From Nanobdellota archaeon (GTDB lineage Archaea > Nanobdellota > Nanobdellia > Pacearchaeales > GW2011-AR1), in contig JAUYHR010000004.1 of NCBI GenBank assembly GCA_030689875.1, positions 1-15,078 of the forward strand: 15,078 bases of DNA, read 5' to 3'. The notes beneath the pieces are model-generated. The model saw nothing but the letters and a program-made list of their open reading frames with translations. It was not told where the DNA came from and ran no database searches. Shown in pieces: positions 6,894 through 12,673 of the stretch. Position numbers and translations under genes: made by a program. The first letter of the stretch is position 1. Each line of letters starts with the position of its first letter.

Positions 6894-6900
6894 TTTTAAA
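6894..6900 (-). promoter_or_regulatory. TATA-like element for the beta-barrel-like gene
   Basis: TTTTAAA within CTTTTTTAAAG is centred 26 nt upstream of the start at 6871, matching the spacing of the core-gene promoters in this window. The gene can therefore be expressed separately from the toxin-antitoxin operon upstream. Confidence 0.5.
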
Positions 6901-6953
6901 GATTGTTATTATTTCAGCATCTCCGATAATTATAAATTTTTAGAAATTTCAAT

Positions 6954-7289
6954 TTATTTAATTATACTCTCAAAAATTTTTATAATTTGAAGAGTCTTTT
7001 CTTCTTTTATTTTTCCAATCTTCTTTATAACTAAAAATTTATCTAATCTTAAAATATTTTCAACTTTTATACAGCACTCGTTCATTATTTTACCTTCTTC
7101 TAAATCTTTGTTATTTAATTTTAAAGCGTATCTATCTTTAGAAATATTAGAAGTTACTCCAACAACAATTAAATCTTCAGAATGTTCATTAAAATTATTG
7201 TTGCTAATTACTATTACAGGTCTTACTTTTTTCCCTGCTTGATCTGAAAATGGGAAGGGAACTAATAATAAATCCCCTTGATTTATCAT
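6954..7289 (-). CDS. mazF: MazF/PemK-family mRNA interferase toxin
   Basis: A 111-residue toxin predicted to cut single-stranded RNA at short sequence motifs. The N-terminus INQGDLLLVPFPFSD, the core RPVIVISN (R23) and the VGVTSN segment (T46/S47) are the family hallmarks, with R and T/S the usual catalytic residues. The C-terminus ends in helical KTLQIIKIFESIIK. I place the start at the ATG at 7289, not the TTG at 7304. The former overlaps the antitoxin stop by 4 nt (ATGA) and starts exactly where MazF proteins normally begin. It is the second gene of a two-gene operon with the RHH antitoxin and has no promoter of its own. The length and intact motifs suggest a functional toxin. Confidence 0.92.
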   Translation of the reverse strand: MINQGDLLLVPFPFSDQAGKKVRPVIVISNNNFNEHSEDLIVVGVTSNISKDRYALKLNNKDLEEGKIMNECCIKVENILRLDKFLVIKKIGKIKEEKTLQIIKIFESIIK

Positions 7290-7513
7290 AAATATTTGCT
7301 CCAAATTTTATCATCTTTTTTATTATCCCAAATTTTTTTCATTGATTTTTCTGCTAATATTAAAAACCCTGCTTTTTCTTTTATATTTTTTTCAAGTTTT
7401 TCCATTATTAAATGTCTGATAAATTCAGATTTTGAAGGATAAGCTCTTTTTTTTATAAAAATTTCTAATTCTTTTGCTTCATTTTCAGGCAATTTTATTG
7501 TTATTGTTTTCAT
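7286..7513 (-). CDS. Ribbon-helix-helix antitoxin of the MazF module
   Basis: A 75-residue protein. Residues 1-45 (KTITIKLPENEAKELEIFI, then a helix through PSKSEFIRHLIMEKLEK) form a textbook RHH DNA-binding domain. The C-terminal part, with WDNKKDDKIWSKYL, matches the acidic 'W.N..DD..W..Y' tail that binds MazF-type toxins in other RHH antitoxins. It precedes mazF with a 4-nt stop/start overlap. It is expected to dimerise, bind the inverted repeat directly in front of its own start codon, and neutralise MazF through its C-terminus. The RHH type distinguishes it from the AbrB-fold MazE of E. coli. Its TATA-like element is centred about 25 nt upstream of the ATG. Confidence 0.9.
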   Translation of the reverse strand: MKTITIKLPENEAKELEIFIKKRAYPSKSEFIRHLIMEKLEKNIKEKAGFLILAEKSMKKIWDNKKDDKIWSKYL

Positions 7514-7533
7514 AGTAATCTTAGGGGATTACT
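7514..7533. promoter_or_regulatory. Inverted-repeat operator of the RHH-MazF operon
   Basis: AGTAATC (7514-7520) and GATTACT (7527-7533) are perfect 7-bp inverted arms around TTAGGG. The repeat begins at the base next to the antitoxin start codon and reaches to within 2 bp of the TATA box. A dimeric RHH protein bound here would cover the transcription start, which is typical of antitoxin autorepression. Binding is inferred. Confidence 0.7.
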
Positions 7534-7534
7534 G

Positions 7535-7542
7535 TTTAAATA
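7535..7542 (-). promoter_or_regulatory. TATA box of the RHH-MazF operon
   Basis: TTTAAATA is centred about 25 nt upstream of the antitoxin ATG at 7513 and directly abuts the inverted-repeat operator. The transcript is probably leaderless. Confidence 0.55.
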
Positions 7543-7557
7543 TCTTTTGTATTTTAT

Positions 7558-8112
7558 TTATAAAATATCAGCGACCCTGTTATCTATAATTCCTCTAAAA
7601 ATATCTGTGATTTTATAATCTTTAGGAGAGATTCCCCCGTTATCACAATGATAAACTTTATGAGTAAACTGACTGAATTTTGTTCGTATTTTTAAGCCGT
7701 TTTCTTTAAGCAATTCTCTGTTTTCTTTATTATATCTTAGCTGGGGATATTTGAAAATTTCAGGATTGTAACCAAAACACTCTTCAAAAATTTTCATTCC
7801 TTCTTCCAGTTCTTCTTGCGTGATATTTTCTCTTCTAAATTCTCTGTAAGTGTGCTTAATTCCGTGCATTCCAAGTGTTTTATTTAGAGACAATATTTCT
7901 CCGCACCATTCTGGGTTTTCTGAAATTTTATAGTTCTGAAAATTTGGAACCACCCATAAAATATCCGCTTTTTCAACATATTTTTTTTCATCTTCACAAG
8001 AAATTCCGGGGGTAACATCATCAATTTCTCTTGAACTTGTAAGTCTTATAAAAAACCAAATTATAATTAATATAAGGATAATTATTAGAAATATTTTTAT
8101 GCCTTTTTTCAT
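7558..8112 (-). CDS. Membrane-anchored polysaccharide deacetylase-like (NodB-fold/DUF2334-like) protein
   Basis: A 184-residue protein. Residues 5-23 are a strongly hydrophobic signal-anchor helix, so the rest is probably outside the cytoplasm. D31-D32 in SREIDDVTP correspond to the Asp-Asp near the start of carbohydrate esterase 4/DUF2334 domains. H83 and H87 in GMHGIKHTY give the H-x3-H metal pair. FGYNPEIFKYPQL resembles the third (R-x-P) motif region. The expected reaction is removal of acetyl from an amino sugar polymer. The domain is short: NodB domains are usually about 200 residues, and the C-terminal half-barrel here is abbreviated, so catalysis is uncertain. It is divergent from scpB, which is followed by a processive glycosyltransferase. 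Synthase plus deacetylase would suit a surface-polysaccharide pathway, but this is inference. Confidence 0.7.
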   Translation of the reverse strand: MKKGIKIFLIIILILIIIWFFIRLTSSREIDDVTPGISCEDEKKYVEKADILWVVPNFQNYKISENPEWCGEILSLNKTLGMHGIKHTYREFRRENITQEELEEGMKIFEECFGYNPEIFKYPQLRYNKENRELLKENGLKIRTKFSQFTHKVYHCDNGGISPKDYKITDIFRGIIDNRVADIL

Positions 8113-8135
8113 AATTAAATATTAGTCAATAATAC

Positions 8136-8142
8136 TTAAAAA
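8136..8142. promoter_or_regulatory. Shared bidirectional TATA element
   Basis: TTAAAAA (TTTTTAA on the other strand) is centred at 8139, which is 27 nt from the deacetylase start at 8112 and 26 nt from the scpB start at 8165. No second TATA-like box fits either start, so one element may serve both divergent leaderless units. Confidence 0.5.
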
Positions 8143-8164
8143 CTATTGGTTCTTTATTTAATTT

Positions 8165-8758
8165 ATGCAGACAAGCAAAAGCGAATCAGAAATCTCAATT
8201 AAGCAAAAACCGCAAAGTGTTTCTGCTGAGACTATTGAAGAAATTGAAGAAGCAAAACAAAAGGAGAATTTAAAAAAACTTGAAGCAATATTTTTTGTTT
8301 CTGGGAAATTCTTGACAATTCCTGAATTAATTTCTCTTACTGATTTAAATCCGATTATACTTCGGGATTTAATAGACAGATTAAAAGATAAATATTCAAA
8401 AGAAGATTCTGCGATTGAAATTGTTGAAAAAAATGCAATGTGGAAAATGGATGTCCGTCAGGAATATTTGCATTTAATAAATAAATTAGCAGGAGGACGC
8501 TCTGAATTTACAAAAGCAGAACAGGAAACTCTCGCGATTATTGCATTTAAACAGCCGATTAAGCAGTCAGTAATAATTAAAATCAGAGGAAATAAAGCAT
8601 ATGAACACATAAAAAAATTCTCTGATTTAGAATTAATTAGAAAAAAGAAATTAGGGCACACTCACGAATTAAATTTAAGCGACGATTTTTATGATTATTT
8701 TAATGTTGCTGATTTAGAGAGTGTGAAAAATACAGCGCAAGAATCTTTAAAAGAATAG
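8165..8758 (+). CDS. scpB: Segregation and condensation protein B (ScpB)
   Basis: A 197-residue protein in which residues 35-180 form the two winged-helix domains of ScpB. The first includes KKLEAIFFVSGKFLTIPEL. The second carries the family's strongest signature, ETLAIIAFKQPIKQSVIIKI followed by RGNKAYEHIKKFSDLELI. ScpB binds the kleisin ScpA and, with SMC, organises chromosomes. The first 34 residues are a charged, low-complexity extension rich in Ser, Gln and Glu. scpA is not next to it in this window. It is the first gene of a unit with the glycosyltransferase 16 bp downstream and shares a TATA element with the divergent deacetylase. Confidence 0.92.
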   Translation: MQTSKSESEISIKQKPQSVSAETIEEIEEAKQKENLKKLEAIFFVSGKFLTIPELISLTDLNPIILRDLIDRLKDKYSKEDSAIEIVEKNAMWKMDVRQEYLHLINKLAGGRSEFTKAEQETLAIIAFKQPIKQSVIIKIRGNKAYEHIKKFSDLELIRKKKLGHTHELNLSDDFYDYFNVADLESVKNTAQESLKE

Positions 8759-8774
8759 AAATAGAAAATTTATT

Positions 8775-10022
8775 ATGGACTTCATAACAATCGTATTTTT
8801 AGTGTATTCCTTTTTGGCATTCTATTTTTTATTTTTGTTTATTTTAACTTATGTTCAAAATAAAAGAGAATTTTTTTCTGTTCCGCCTATTACAAAAGAA
8901 TATTCGTTAAGCATTGTTGTTCCGTGTTTTAATGGAGAAGAAGTTATTGGAAATACAATAAATAATTTATTAAAGTTAGATTACAGGCAGTTAAAAAAAA
9001 TAATTGTTGTGGATGATTGTTCAACAGACAATTCTTACGCAATTGCAAAGGAATTTCAAAAAAAATATCCAGATAGAGTTTTAGTTGTCCAAACTCCAAA
9101 AAATTCTGGAAATTCTGCAGGAGCAAAAAACTATGGGGTAAAATTTGTTAATACAGAATTAATTGGGTTTACAGACGATGATTCTCTGCCTGAAAAAGAT
9201 TCTGTGAATTATATGATTGGTTTTTTTGATGATAAAAAAGTCGGGGCAGTTACATCTACTGTATTAGTCCAGAACAGAAATAGTTTTATTTTAAGACTTC
9301 AGTCAATTGAATATAAAGTCATTAAATTTTCAAGAAAACTTCTGGAATTCTTGGATTCTATTTATGTAACTCCAGGACCCTTGGCAATTTATAGAAAATC
9401 CGCTTTTGATGATGTTAAAGGTTTTGATGAAAAAAATCTTACTGAAGATATTGAAATTACCTGGCACTTGCAGTATAAAGGATACAAAATTAAAATGGCT
9501 GTTCCATCAAGGGTTTACAGCATTGCTCCCGATAAAATCAAAGATTGGATTAAACAGAGAAACAGATGGAACATCGGCGGACTTCAAACTATCAGCAAAT
9601 ATAAATCAGCTTTTTTAAAAAAAGGAACTCTTGGAAAATTTATTCTGCCTTTTTTTGTTTTATCCTGGGTCGTTGGCTTATTTGGAATAGGACTCTTTGG
9701 ATACAGGATTGCAAGAACAATCGCTTTGAAATATTTATCCGCCAGTTATTCTATTCAGGCGCAGACAGCGGTTTTTAGCTTAAGCGACGTCAATTTTACT
9801 TTAAGCGCTTTAATATTTTTCGGGCTGACTGTTTTTTTTCTAAGCCTTTTTTATACAATTTTTGCATTGTCAAATATTAAAGAAAAACAATATAAAAAAG
9901 AAAACTGGTTTACAGTTGGTTTTTATATGTTCTTTTATCTGCTTCTATACCCAATAATTTTAATAATTTCAATATATAAATTTTCAAAATATAAATTCTT
10001 AAAAAGAGAGCTAAAGTGGTAA
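8775..10022 (+). CDS. Processive family 2 glycosyltransferase (membrane)
   Basis: A 415-residue integral membrane enzyme predicted to polymerise a sugar from an NDP-sugar. Transmembrane segment 1 is residues 4-26. The cytoplasmic GT-A domain (about 43-270) has SIVVPCFNGEE, the nucleotide-binding D80-D81, the metal-binding DDD at 134-136, the catalytic-base motif TED at 223-225, and QRNRW at 261-265 (QxxRW, the mark of processive GT2 enzymes such as cellulose, hyaluronan and poly-GlcNAc synthases). C-terminal hydrophobic stretches at about 288-312, 340-365 and 378-402 complete the membrane domain. It follows scpB by 16 bp without an obvious promoter or Shine-Dalgarno and is probably co-transcribed. 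A NodB-like deacetylase lies just across the divergent promoter. The sugar specificity cannot be read from the sequence. Confidence 0.9.
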   Translation: MDFITIVFLVYSFLAFYFLFLFILTYVQNKREFFSVPPITKEYSLSIVVPCFNGEEVIGNTINNLLKLDYRQLKKIIVVDDCSTDNSYAIAKEFQKKYPDRVLVVQTPKNSGNSAGAKNYGVKFVNTELIGFTDDDSLPEKDSVNYMIGFFDDKKVGAVTSTVLVQNRNSFILRLQSIEYKVIKFSRKLLEFLDSIYVTPGPLAIYRKSAFDDVKGFDEKNLTEDIEITWHLQYKGYKIKMAVPSRVYSIAPDKIKDWIKQRNRWNIGGLQTISKYKSAFLKKGTLGKFILPFFVLSWVVGLFGIGLFGYRIARTIALKYLSASYSIQAQTAVFSLSDVNFTLSALIFFGLTVFFLSLFYTIFALSNIKEKQYKKENWFTVGFYMFFYLLLYPIILIISIYKFSKYKFLKRELKW

Positions 10023-10098
10023 TAAAGTGAAATTCCTAAGCAGAATTTCCCATTATTCCTTTTACAGGAAATAAAAGAAATAAAGAGAGATAATAAAA

Positions 10099-10758
10099 AT
10101 GCTAAACAATAAAAAACGCGTATTTTGGGAAGCTTTAATTTTGACTATTTTAATTTTCTTGCTTGGTTTTTTATCCGGACTTATTTTTGAAAATAAAAGA
10201 GTGGAAGTTATTGAAAAATATTATATCCAATCTGAAAATTCTTTAATGGATATTTTTGCTCTGAATAATTTTGTCAGCTTGAATAATATAAGCTGCGACG
10301 CTTTAATAAGCTCTAATATTAATTTTGCCGACCGCATTTATGACGAAGCAAAAATTTTAGACGAATATGAGAAAACAGGAAAAATTACAGATAAGATGGA
10401 TATACAACACAAGAAATATGATATAATGAGAACTTTTTTATGGATAAACACAATTAAAACCGCTGAAATTTGCAAGAATAATTCTGTTCACACAATTGTT
10501 TATATTTATCAGTTTAATACAAATGACCTAACTGAAAAAGCCACAAACAGCGTCTGGTCTAAAATTTTGGCTGATTTAAAAGAAACCCGCGGAAATGATA
10601 TTATTTTAATCCCAATCGCAGCTGACAGCGATATAATTGCATTAAATTCTATGTTGGAAAATTATGATGTTCAGAAATATCCTGTTTTAATTATTGACAA
10701 TAAATATCTAATTAAGGAATTAAGTTCAGTTGAAGAAATTGAGAAGTATCTTTCTTAA
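10099..10758 (+). CDS. Membrane-anchored thioredoxin-fold-like protein lacking a CxxC motif
   Basis: A 219-residue protein. Residues 10-30 form a single N-terminal membrane anchor. A mostly helical middle (45-125) follows, then a C-terminal alpha/beta part: strand HTIVYIYQF (131-139), a helix through SVWSKILADLKE, strand DIILIPIAAD (167-176), a helix, then YPVLIID (194-200) with a probable cis-proline at P195, and the closing helix SSVEEIEKYL. That order is the thioredoxin fold, but the active-site CxxC is missing; the only cysteines are C66 and C125. A redox role is therefore doubtful, and it may be a structural or binding variant. It begins 76 nt after the glycosyltransferase. AGAGAG about 9 nt upstream is a weak ribosome-binding candidate. 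I do not recognise a named family. Confidence 0.68.
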   Translation: MLNNKKRVFWEALILTILIFLLGFLSGLIFENKRVEVIEKYYIQSENSLMDIFALNNFVSLNNISCDALISSNINFADRIYDEAKILDEYEKTGKITDKMDIQHKKYDIMRTFLWINTIKTAEICKNNSVHTIVYIYQFNTNDLTEKATNSVWSKILADLKETRGNDIILIPIAADSDIIALNSMLENYDVQKYPVLIIDNKYLIKELSSVEEIEKYLS

Positions 10759-10764
10759 TCTATA

Positions 10765-10777
10765 TTCTATTATAGAA
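10765..10777. promoter_or_regulatory. Palindrome just upstream of the zinc-ribbon/HTH gene promoter
   Basis: TTCTAT-T-ATAGAA is a perfect 6-bp inverted repeat ending 3 bp before the TATA-like TTAAAAA (10781-10787). It occupies the BRE/operator position of a gene that itself encodes an HTH protein. Autoregulation is possible but unproven. Confidence 0.35.
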
Positions 10778-10780
10778 ATA

Positions 10781-10787
10781 TTAAAAA
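10781..10787 (+). promoter_or_regulatory. TATA-like element for the zinc-ribbon/HTH gene
   Basis: TTAAAAA is centred 26 nt upstream of the ATG at 10810, the same spacing as the other promoters here. Confidence 0.5.
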
Positions 10788-10809
10788 GAGGCAGTTTCTA
10801 TATTTTTTA

Positions 10810-11580
10810 ATGGAATGTTTTATTTGTGGCGTTAAAGGAGAAGATGCAGTGCTTTTTAGCGCAATTGTAAAAGAAGGCGTTGTGCCGGTTTGCGAAGCGT
10901 GTTCGCTTAAAGAAAAAATTTTAATTATAAAAAGAGTTGGACAGCTTCGGGAATCTGAAAGAAACCAGACAGTTTACGAGAGGCTTTCCCACATGGCAGG
11001 ACTTAATCCGGTTGAACACAAAGAAAAAATAAAACAGGAAGAAAGAATTGAATTAAGAAGACAGGAAACAAGAAAGCCGGCTGAAAAAAAGAATTTATCT
11101 TATCCAAATTTAAAACAGATTAAACCGCAATTTGAAGAAGGGTTGGTCAGGAATTATCACTGGACAATTTTTAATGCCAGAAGAGCCATGAAGCTGACGC
11201 AAAAACAACTTGCAGATGAAATTGGAGAGCCGGAAGCGTCGGTCAAATTAGTTGAAAGAGGAATTTTGCCTGACAATTATCTGCCGTTTATAAGAAAACT
11301 TCAGACATATTTAAGGGTGGCTCTTTTTGACAACCAATTAAAAAAAGATTTTAACTTAGACAAAAGCAATACAAAACTTGCCCCTAAAAATGTTTCTGAA
11401 GAAGAGTCAAGAGTTCCATACTGGAAAAGATTAGGATTTCTTCAGAGAAACAGAGAAAAAAGACAAAATCAAGAACCGGAAGAAAATGAAGAGCGAGAAG
11501 AGATGAATGGAATGAGAAAACTAAGTCAAGAAGAAATAGACAAAATTACTTTTGGTCAGGAATCGTCAGAAGATAAATAA
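10810..11580 (+). CDS. Zinc-ribbon and Cro/C1-type HTH transcription factor, MBF1-like
   Basis: A 256-residue protein. C3 and C6 (CFIC) with C28 and C31 (CEAC) form an N-terminal zinc ribbon. A charged linker (about 45-110) rich in Glu, Lys and Arg follows. Residues 115-172 form an XRE-type helix-turn-helix: the NARRAMKLTQKQLADEIGEP segment supplies helices 2-3, followed by ASVKLVERG and the capping helices. Zinc ribbon plus HTH is the layout of archaeal multiprotein bridging factor 1, which is thought to link transcription regulators or the ribosome with TBP. At 256 residues it is longer than typical archaeal MBF1 (about 150-170), because of the linker and an acidic, unstructured C-terminal tail of some 70 residues. 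It has its own promoter, with an upstream palindrome. A specialised regulator related to MBF1 is possible. Confidence 0.85.
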   Translation: MECFICGVKGEDAVLFSAIVKEGVVPVCEACSLKEKILIIKRVGQLRESERNQTVYERLSHMAGLNPVEHKEKIKQEERIELRRQETRKPAEKKNLSYPNLKQIKPQFEEGLVRNYHWTIFNARRAMKLTQKQLADEIGEPEASVKLVERGILPDNYLPFIRKLQTYLRVALFDNQLKKDFNLDKSNTKLAPKNVSEEESRVPYWKRLGFLQRNREKRQNQEPEENEEREEMNGMRKLSQEEIDKITFGQESSEDK

Positions 11581-11583
11581 AAA

Positions 11584-11591
11584 TTTATAAA
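11584..11591 (+). promoter_or_regulatory. TATA box for the 64-aa membrane protein gene
   Basis: TTTATAAA, the closest match to the archaeal TATA consensus in the window, is centred about 26 nt before the ATG at 11613. It begins only 3 bp after the stop of the upstream gene. Confidence 0.6.
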
Positions 11592-11612
11592 GCTGTTCAA
11601 CCTTTAATAACC

Positions 11613-11807
11613 ATGTCTAAAGAAGTTAATAATTATCTTTTTGTATCTGGGCTGATTTTCTTGCTAATATCTCTGCTTCATTTGTTTAGAATAATTTTCC
11701 AGTGGGAAGCTGTATTTAATGGAAGAGAAATTCCTTTGTATGCTTCTTATATTGGCTTTATTATCGGAGCTGTTTTAACTTATTATGCGTTTAGATTGAG
11801 AAAATAA
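11613..11807 (+). CDS. Tiny two-helix membrane protein
   Basis: A 64-residue protein. Residues 8-28 and 42-60 are hydrophobic helices joined by a short loop (FQWEAVFNGREIP), and the chain ends with the basic RLRK. This predicts an alpha-hairpin in the membrane with the C-terminus in the cytoplasm. I do not recognise a named family, but the Trp/Asn/Gly-containing loop between two helices is shared by several small archaeal and bacterial membrane proteins of unknown function. A strong TATA box at -26 supports it as a real, separately transcribed gene. It lies between the zinc-ribbon/HTH regulator and rpoL without overlap. Confidence 0.75.
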   Translation: MSKEVNNYLFVSGLIFLLISLLHLFRIIFQWEAVFNGREIPLYASYIGFIIGAVLTYYAFRLRK

Positions 11808-11893
11808 ATATTCCCCAAGCGCTTTAACTTCAGGTTAATTTGACTTTTTTAACAGGAGATTATTATTTAACAAAACAATTGTAACCGAAGAAC

Positions 11894-11900
11894 TTTTAAA
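11894..11900 (+). promoter_or_regulatory. TATA-like element for rpoL
   Basis: TTTTAAA is centred 25 nt upstream of the rpoL ATG at 11922. A CGAAGAAC stretch just before it could act as a purine-rich BRE. Confidence 0.5.
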
Positions 11901-11921
11901 CTAATTTTATTCTAAATTAAT

Positions 11922-12179
11922 ATGGAACTGGAAATTTTAAAACAGGACAAAGATTCTATTGAAGTTCAGCTTGACAATTTGACTCTTGCGGAAATTTTAA
12001 GGGTTTATCTAAACAAAGATTCTGATGTAAAATTTGCCGCCTGGAAAAGAGATCACCCGACAAAAAAACCGATTCTTTCTGTAAAGGCAAAAAATCCAAA
12101 AAAAGCAATTAAGGACGCTGTTTCAGCAATCACAAAAGATTTGGACAGGATTGAAAAAGAGTTTTCTAAACTTAAGTAA
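11922..12179 (+). CDS. rpoL: DNA-directed RNA polymerase subunit L (Rpo11)
   Basis: An 85-residue protein, close to the normal 90-100 for archaeal Rpo11. It aligns by eye across its length: ELEILKQDKDSIEVQLDN, the LTLAEILRVYLNKDSDVKFA segment, the diagnostic H-P-T-K-K-P-I-L-S-V turn and strand, and the C-terminal helix KKAIKDAVSAITKDLDRIEKE. It pairs with Rpo3 (RpoD) to form the assembly platform of RNA polymerase, the counterpart of the bacterial alpha dimer and eukaryotic Rpb11. It has its own TATA element. The following gene also has its own promoter, so it is probably monocistronic. Confidence 0.95.
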   Translation: MELEILKQDKDSIEVQLDNLTLAEILRVYLNKDSDVKFAAWKRDHPTKKPILSVKAKNPKKAIKDAVSAITKDLDRIEKEFSKLK

Positions 12180-12191
12180 AAATATATTTTT
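12178..12191. terminator. Palindromic A5/T5 element at the end of rpoL
   Basis: AAAAATATATTTTT is a perfect 14-bp palindrome that overlaps the rpoL stop codon and ends in five Ts on the coding strand. An oligo-U tract right after a stop fits archaeal termination. The palindrome itself may be incidental to the A/T composition. Confidence 0.35.
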
Positions 12192-12204
12192 AATCACCAT
12201 CTTA

Positions 12205-12214
12205 CTTTTAAAAG
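12205..12214 (+). promoter_or_regulatory. TATA-like element for the unrecognised 131-aa gene
   Basis: CTTTTAAAAG is a 10-bp palindrome centred about 25 nt before the ATG at 12234. It supports that ATG over an upstream GTG. Confidence 0.45.
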
Positions 12215-12233
12215 AGATAAACCTTTTTTAGTG

Positions 12234-12629
12234 ATGACATTAAACATTAAAGAACCAGAATTAATAGGAAAAGTCCAAAATTACGATTTAGAATCAATAA
12301 TAGAACAAAACTTTAAAATCCTTTTTAAATCCAAAAAAGAAAAATTGAAAATTTATATAAAATATCAGCGTAAAAAGGAAGGAAGATTTGATGAACGATG
12401 TCTTGAGGTGTCTATTCCACAGATTAACACTTCAATGGATACGGGCAGGGGAATATATGCTAAATTTGTGAAATCCGGTTTCAATAAATCTATGGAAATT
12501 AAAGGAATGAATAATTATTTTCATAATGAAAAACTTGCTAAAATATTTACTAATAAAATTCAACCAATTCTAAAAGAAACTCTCCCAAGATATATGTATA
12601 AATTAACAGAAATTCCTAAACTTAAATAA
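12234..12629 (+). CDS. Unrecognised 131-residue protein
   Basis: I do not recognise this protein. It starts MTLNIKEPELIGKVQNYDLE, contains a strand-rich, basic middle (KLKIYIKYQRKKEGRF, then CLEVSIPQINTS) and finishes with a helix-rich, basic end. Its predicted mix of strands and basic helices would suit a nucleic-acid-binding domain, but nothing specific can be named. It has no signal peptide or membrane segment. I prefer the ATG at 12234: the TATA-like CTTTTAAAAG at 12205-12214 is centred about 25 nt from it. A GTG three bases earlier (12231) is a possible alternative. It lies between rpoL and radB, each with separate promoters, so context gives no clear function. Confidence 0.7.
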   Translation: MTLNIKEPELIGKVQNYDLESIIEQNFKILFKSKKEKLKIYIKYQRKKEGRFDERCLEVSIPQINTSMDTGRGIYAKFVKSGFNKSMEIKGMNNYFHNEKLAKIFTNKIQPILKETLPRYMYKLTEIPKLK

Positions 12630-12644
12630 TTTGCAACAATAATG

Positions 12645-12653
12645 CTTATTAAT
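12645..12653 (+). promoter_or_regulatory. TATA-like element for the radB-PIN operon
   Basis: CTTATTAAT is centred 25 nt upstream of the radB ATG at 12674. No other promoter-like element appears before the overlapping PIN gene. Confidence 0.45.
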
Positions 12654-12673
12654 TCTTATTTCAAAATATTATC

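Noticed and set aside
7286..7304. TTG start for MazF at 7304
   Set aside because: The ATG at 7289 gives the usual MazF N-terminus and a 4-nt ATGA overlap with the antitoxin stop.
8458..8661. Minus-strand open frame inside scpB (67 codons)
   Set aside because: It is antisense to the conserved second winged-helix domain of ScpB, and there is no supporting signal.
8944..9126. Minus-strand open frame inside the glycosyltransferase gene (60 codons)
   Set aside because: It is antisense to the GT-A nucleotide-binding region, with leucine/phenylalanine-rich shadow composition.
9406..9618. Plus-strand open frame in another frame of the glycosyltransferase gene
   Set aside because: It overlaps the TED and QxxRW motifs of the real frame; the alternate translation has no features.
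10070..10098. Hairpin TTCCT-TTTAC-AGGAA near 10055-10069 and A/T box before the thioredoxin-like gene as regulatory elements
   Set aside because: The stem is only 5 bp, and the A/T-rich spacer has no box at a convincing distance. Too weak in AT-rich DNA.
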